Source: Caldilineaceae bacterium (GTDB taxonomy: Bacteria; Chloroflexota; Anaerolineae; Caldilineales; Caldilineaceae). From it: DNA of 64,000 bases. The translations under genes were made by a program, and so were the position numbers. The stretch spans positions 1 through 64,000 of the forward strand of contig JAHBVF010000024.1 of NCBI GenBank assembly GCA_019637685.1, in the 5' to 3' direction. Below are positions 61,020 to 64,000 of this stretch, piece by piece (positions within the stretch are counted from its first letter, which is position 1; each line of letters opens with the position of its first letter). The notes beneath the pieces were generated by a model. That model worked only from the letters and a program-made list of their open reading frames with translations, was not told the origin of the DNA and searched no databases.

Positions 61020-63365
61020 ATGACGAAATCAGACAGGACATCCCGGAGATTGACCCTTTGGTACGCACAGCCAGCCCTTGCCTGGAACGAAGCCCTGCCC
61101 CTGGGCAACGGTCGGCTCGGTGCTATGGTCTTTGGGGGCGTTGAGCAGGAGCGTCTACAGTTGAACGAAGACACCCTGTGGAGTGGCGGCCCCCATTGCT
61201 ACGACAATCCACAGGCGTACGGACATCTGGCCGAAGTCCGTGGCGCTATCGAGCAGGGCGAGTATAGCCGGACAGAGTCACTCGCGCAGAATATGCTGGG
61301 AAGACACAAATTTCAGCAGTCGTATTTACCCCTGGGCGATCTATTTCTCGACTTCCCAAAGCGCGGAAAACCAAGCGAATATCAGCGCACATTGAATATG
61401 GAAACCGCTGTGAGCGAGGTCGCCTACCGCATTGGTGACGCGCGCTTCACCCGGCAGGTCTTCGCCTCCCGTCCTGATGAAGTGATTGTGATACGCCTCG
61501 AGTGCGACAATCCGGGCCAGATCACGTTTGACCTGTCTATGAAGAGTCCCCATCCCTCAAAATCCCACGCCCTGCCCGATGCCACACTGTCGCTCACAGG
61601 CCACACGGGTCCACGGGAGGAGAGTCGGCTGATCGGGCCTTGGGAAGGCGAGGGCTTGAAGTTCACGGCGCGGGCCAGCGTCACTGCCGAAGGAGGGAGG
61701 GTCGTGATTCATGGCGACAGGCTCTCGGTTGAGGGCGCCAATGGGGCAACCGTCTATTATGCGGCAGCGACCAGCTACGTGAACTATCAGGACATCAGCG
61801 GAGACCCGGCAGGGAAGGTTGGGGTGTACCTGGACAATATCCAGGGGAAGTGCTGGGAACAGCTTTACAAAAATCATGTGGATGACCACGCGGTACTTTT
61901 TGAGCGGGTATCCATCGATCTGGGCGGAAAAGCGTCCGAGGATATCCCGACCGATGAACGGCTTCAGCGCGTGGCCAGGGGAGCTGCTGATCCCCTGCTG
62001 GCCGAGCAGCTATTCCAATATGGCCGGTATCTGATGATCGCCGGTTCTCGGCCAGGCACACAGCCGTTGAACCTACAAGGCATCTGGAACGACCAGCTCA
62101 GGCCCATGTGGGGCAGCAAATACACCATCAACATCAATATCCAGATGAATTACTGGGTGGCGGAGGTCTGCAACCTGAGCGAGTGCCACGAGCCACTGCT
62201 GCGGATGGTGGGCGAGTTGCAGTCGCCAGGCGCGAAGACGGCAGCGGTCCACTACAAAGCCGGTGGCTGGCTTGCCCACCACAACACAGACCTGTGGCGC
62301 GGCACAGCCCCGGTGGATGGCGCGCAGTGGGGCATGTGGCAGACCGGTGGCGCGTGGCTTTGCCAGCACCTGTGGGAACACTATCTCTACACAGGGGACA
62401 CGGAACATCTGAGCAACTCGTATCCCATTCTCAAGGGCGCGGCAGAATTTTTCCTGGATTTCCTCGTCACGGACAGGGACGGCTATCTGATGACCTCGCC
62501 GTCGCTGTCGCCTGAACATAGCCACGGCGGGGCGAGCGCGGACGGCAAAAGCGACGGTCGCAAGAGTGCCACTATCTGCGCGGCCCCCACCATCGATATG
62601 CAGATCCTGCGGGACCTCTTCGCCCATTGTATGGAGGCCTCGGAAATTTTGGGTATCGACGAAGAATTCCGGGCAAAATTGACGCAAACGCGTGCCCGTC
62701 TCGCGCCGATGAAGATCGGCCAGTATGGACAACTCCAGGAATGGCTTGTGGAGTGGGACAATCCCGATGACCCCCATAGCCACGTCTCCCATTTGTACGG
62801 ACTCTTTCCCAGCAGCCAGATCAATCGCCGCGACACCCCGGCGCTATTCGCCGCGGCACGCACGTCGCTGATGCATCGCGGGAAACACCGGGGATGGCCG
62901 GGTGCCTGGAGAATATCCCTGTGGGCCAGGGCGGGTGACGGCGATCAGGCCCATGACATTCTGACAAATTATATTGTGGGGAACCTCAACGACAATCTGT
63001 TCAATGGGAAGCAGATATTCCAGATCGACGCCAACTTCGGCACAACAGCCGGCATCGCGGAGATGCTTTTGCAGAGCCACGGCGGCGAAATCCATCTTCT
63101 GCCCGCGCTGCCGCAGGCCTGGCCGGAGGGAAGTGTGACAGGTCTGCGCGCACGCGGTGGATTTGAGATTGATATGTGGTGGGAGAAGGGCGTGTTGTCC
63201 AGGGCCGCCATCCGTGCGGACAGAAACGGTACTTGCCAGCTACGCGCAGGTGTCCCCGTTGTGATCAAGCAGGATGACAATTTGGTCAAAACCGATGAAA
63301 TCGCTGAAGGAGTGATTTCATTCCCGGCGGCAGAAGCCCAGGCGTATGTGGTTGTCCCTGCGTAG
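61020..63365 (+). CDS. Glycoside hydrolase family 95 (alpha-L-fucosidase)
   Basis: The 781-residue protein matches the full GH95 layout. The N-terminal domain begins LWYAQPALAWNEALPLGNGRLGAMVFGG and QLNEDTLWSGGP; the helical barrel has GTQPLNLQGIWND, INIQMNYWVAEVCNL, GGWLAHHNTDLWRGTAP with the Asn pair that activates water, TSPSLSPEHSHGG in which the Glu would be the general acid, and IFQIDANFGTTAGIAEML with the conserved Asp. The enzyme inverts configuration and releases L-fucose (or related L-galactose) from alpha-1,2-linked glycans. No signal peptide is visible, so action on imported oligosaccharides is likely. GAGGGAAAG precedes the ATG. It shares an operon-like position with the GntR gene upstream and the aldo/keto reductase downstream. 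Confidence 0.93.
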   Translation: MTKSDRTSRRLTLWYAQPALAWNEALPLGNGRLGAMVFGGVEQERLQLNEDTLWSGGPHCYDNPQAYGHLAEVRGAIEQGEYSRTESLAQNMLGRHKFQQSYLPLGDLFLDFPKRGKPSEYQRTLNMETAVSEVAYRIGDARFTRQVFASRPDEVIVIRLECDNPGQITFDLSMKSPHPSKSHALPDATLSLTGHTGPREESRLIGPWEGEGLKFTARASVTAEGGRVVIHGDRLSVEGANGATVYYAAATSYVNYQDISGDPAGKVGVYLDNIQGKCWEQLYKNHVDDHAVLFERVSIDLGGKASEDIPTDERLQRVARGAADPLLAEQLFQYGRYLMIAGSRPGTQPLNLQGIWNDQLRPMWGSKYTININIQMNYWVAEVCNLSECHEPLLRMVGELQSPGAKTAAVHYKAGGWLAHHNTDLWRGTAPVDGAQWGMWQTGGAWLCQHLWEHYLYTGDTEHLSNSYPILKGAAEFFLDFLVTDRDGYLMTSPSLSPEHSHGGASADGKSDGRKSATICAAPTIDMQILRDLFAHCMEASEILGIDEEFRAKLTQTRARLAPMKIGQYGQLQEWLVEWDNPDDPHSHVSHLYGLFPSSQINRRDTPALFAAARTSLMHRGKHRGWPGAWRISLWARAGDGDQAHDILTNYIVGNLNDNLFNGKQIFQIDANFGTTAGIAEMLLQSHGGEIHLLPALPQAWPEGSVTGLRARGGFEIDMWWEKGVLSRAAIRADRNGTCQLRAGVPVVIKQDDNLVKTDEIAEGVISFPAAEAQAYVVVPA

Positions 63366-63487
63366 CTGAAGTTCACCCGGTTGTTTACTCCCAGCCGCTC
63401 AGAAACGGGAACTGATCGAAAAAATGGGGGAAGGTCACCAACAGCGTATCCGTTGGCTATGACGACAATGACTCTGCATAGGAGAAA

Positions 63488-64000
63488 ATGATGGAATACG
63501 GATATTTGGGGAAATCCGGACTGTACGCGTCGAGGATCAGCATCGGCGGCGTACAACTCGGCTCAGAAGACCTCTCTCAGCGCCAGGTCGATCGGATCAT
63601 CGCTGCTATGTTCGATGTTGGCATCAATCTAATCGACACCGCGTACATTTACGGCAACGGCCAGTCGGAAGTACGGATCGGCAAGGCATTGGGCGCGAAG
63701 AGAAACGATGTGATCCTCGTGACAAAGGGCGGGCATTATAAGGCGCAGTACGATCCACCCAGCGTCGGTGCGCCGTCGCGCAGATATCTGGTGCGGGAGG
63801 TAGAGACCTGCCTGAAGCGGCTGAACACCGACTACATTGACGTGTATATGTGGCACATGGGCAACTCGGTCCCGCCGCATGAAATGCTCAGGGCGATGGA
63901 TGACCTGGTAAAAAGCGGCAAAGTCCTCTACATTGGCGGCTCCAACACGCCAGCCTGGAAGTTGGGGGTTGCCTCGGAGTACGCACGCAATCACGGCATG
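63488..64000 (+). CDS. Aldo/keto reductase, N-terminal part, cut by window edge
   Basis: The 171 visible residues begin MMEYGYLGKSGLYASRISIGG and show the catalytic set of the family: Asp and Tyr in NLIDTAYIYGNGQSE, Lys in VILVTKGG and His in YMWHMGN. GSNTPAWKL starts the later barrel strands. These enzymes reduce carbonyls with NADPH in the cytoplasm; the KTB/YghZ-type subgroup is suggested by the start. AGGAG lies four bases before the ATG at 63488. Following the fucosidase it may act in L-fucose breakdown, for example as a dehydrogenase or reductase of a sugar intermediate, but this is inference. Confidence 0.9.
   Translation, partial: MMEYGYLGKSGLYASRISIGGVQLGSEDLSQRQVDRIIAAMFDVGINLIDTAYIYGNGQSEVRIGKALGAKRNDVILVTKGGHYKAQYDPPSVGAPSRRYLVREVETCLKRLNTDYIDVYMWHMGNSVPPHEMLRAMDDLVKSGKVLYIGGSNTPAWKLGVASEYARNHGM

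Overview
The window looks like a chromosomal segment of a GC-rich (roughly 60% by eye) member of the Chloroflexota, most likely an Anaerolineae/Caldilineales-type filamentous or free-living bacterium. The reasons are very long secreted proteins with Thr-Pro linkers and a short C-terminal tail of the type IFLPAIQR, LysM lipoproteins, a SpoIID-domain protein in a non-sporulating context, a SpoIIE/anti-sigma relay remnant, and degenerate intergenic repeats. No rRNA or tRNA gene was found. The taxonomic call is inference from protein style, not from a marker gene.

Positions 1-28734 are mostly housekeeping and accessory chromosomal genes in short operons: an amidohydrolase (cut by the window edge), a LivG-like ABC ATPase behind a VapBC-type toxin-antitoxin pair, a DEAD-box RNA helicase behind ArfB, a TumE-like toxin pair, uvrC immediately followed by an unusual cyclic-nucleotide-binding/bPH2 membrane protein, a phosphoesterase, NAD kinase, a membrane J-like protein, a LysM lipoprotein with mtaB, a RibD-C-like reductase, a diheme cytochrome c, a cupredoxin lipoprotein and an anti-sigma kinase plus STAS protein. 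Two neighbouring loci (25523-26175 and 26820-27283) look like genes that lost their middle but kept both ends, each with a frame change at the scar.

Positions 12520-13728, 17473-21945 and 28871-47026 hold a cell-surface repertoire: four giant secreted proteins (about 1400 to 1860 residues) built of beta-helix, DUF11/SdrD-like, GEVED-like, metalloprotease, beta-propeller and cupredoxin-like parts, with smaller secreted beta-propellers and a SpoIID protein. All four giants carry the same short hydrophobic-Pro-basic tail, three of them at the extreme C-terminus. The intergenic space between two of them holds two long inverted repeats, and a 30-bp piece of the neighbouring FAD-oxidoreductase gene reappears beyond the second giant gene.

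Positions 47197-60103 are a mobile-element graveyard in what was probably an integrated plasmid or phage-like element: an intact IS701-like element whose right end sits at the truncated start of a D5/P4-type primase-helicase (itself frameshifted), three translationally coupled accessory genes including a winged-helix plus nuclease-like protein, a degraded IS66-family element split by a degraded IS21-family element, a second degraded IS701-like element, a serine recombinase that has lost its catalytic head, and a small MITE-like repeat. After this, 60178-64000 returns to ordinary genes: a GntR/FCD regulator with a palindromic operator, a GH95 alpha-L-fucosidase and an aldo/keto reductase running off the window, probably a sugar-catabolism cluster.
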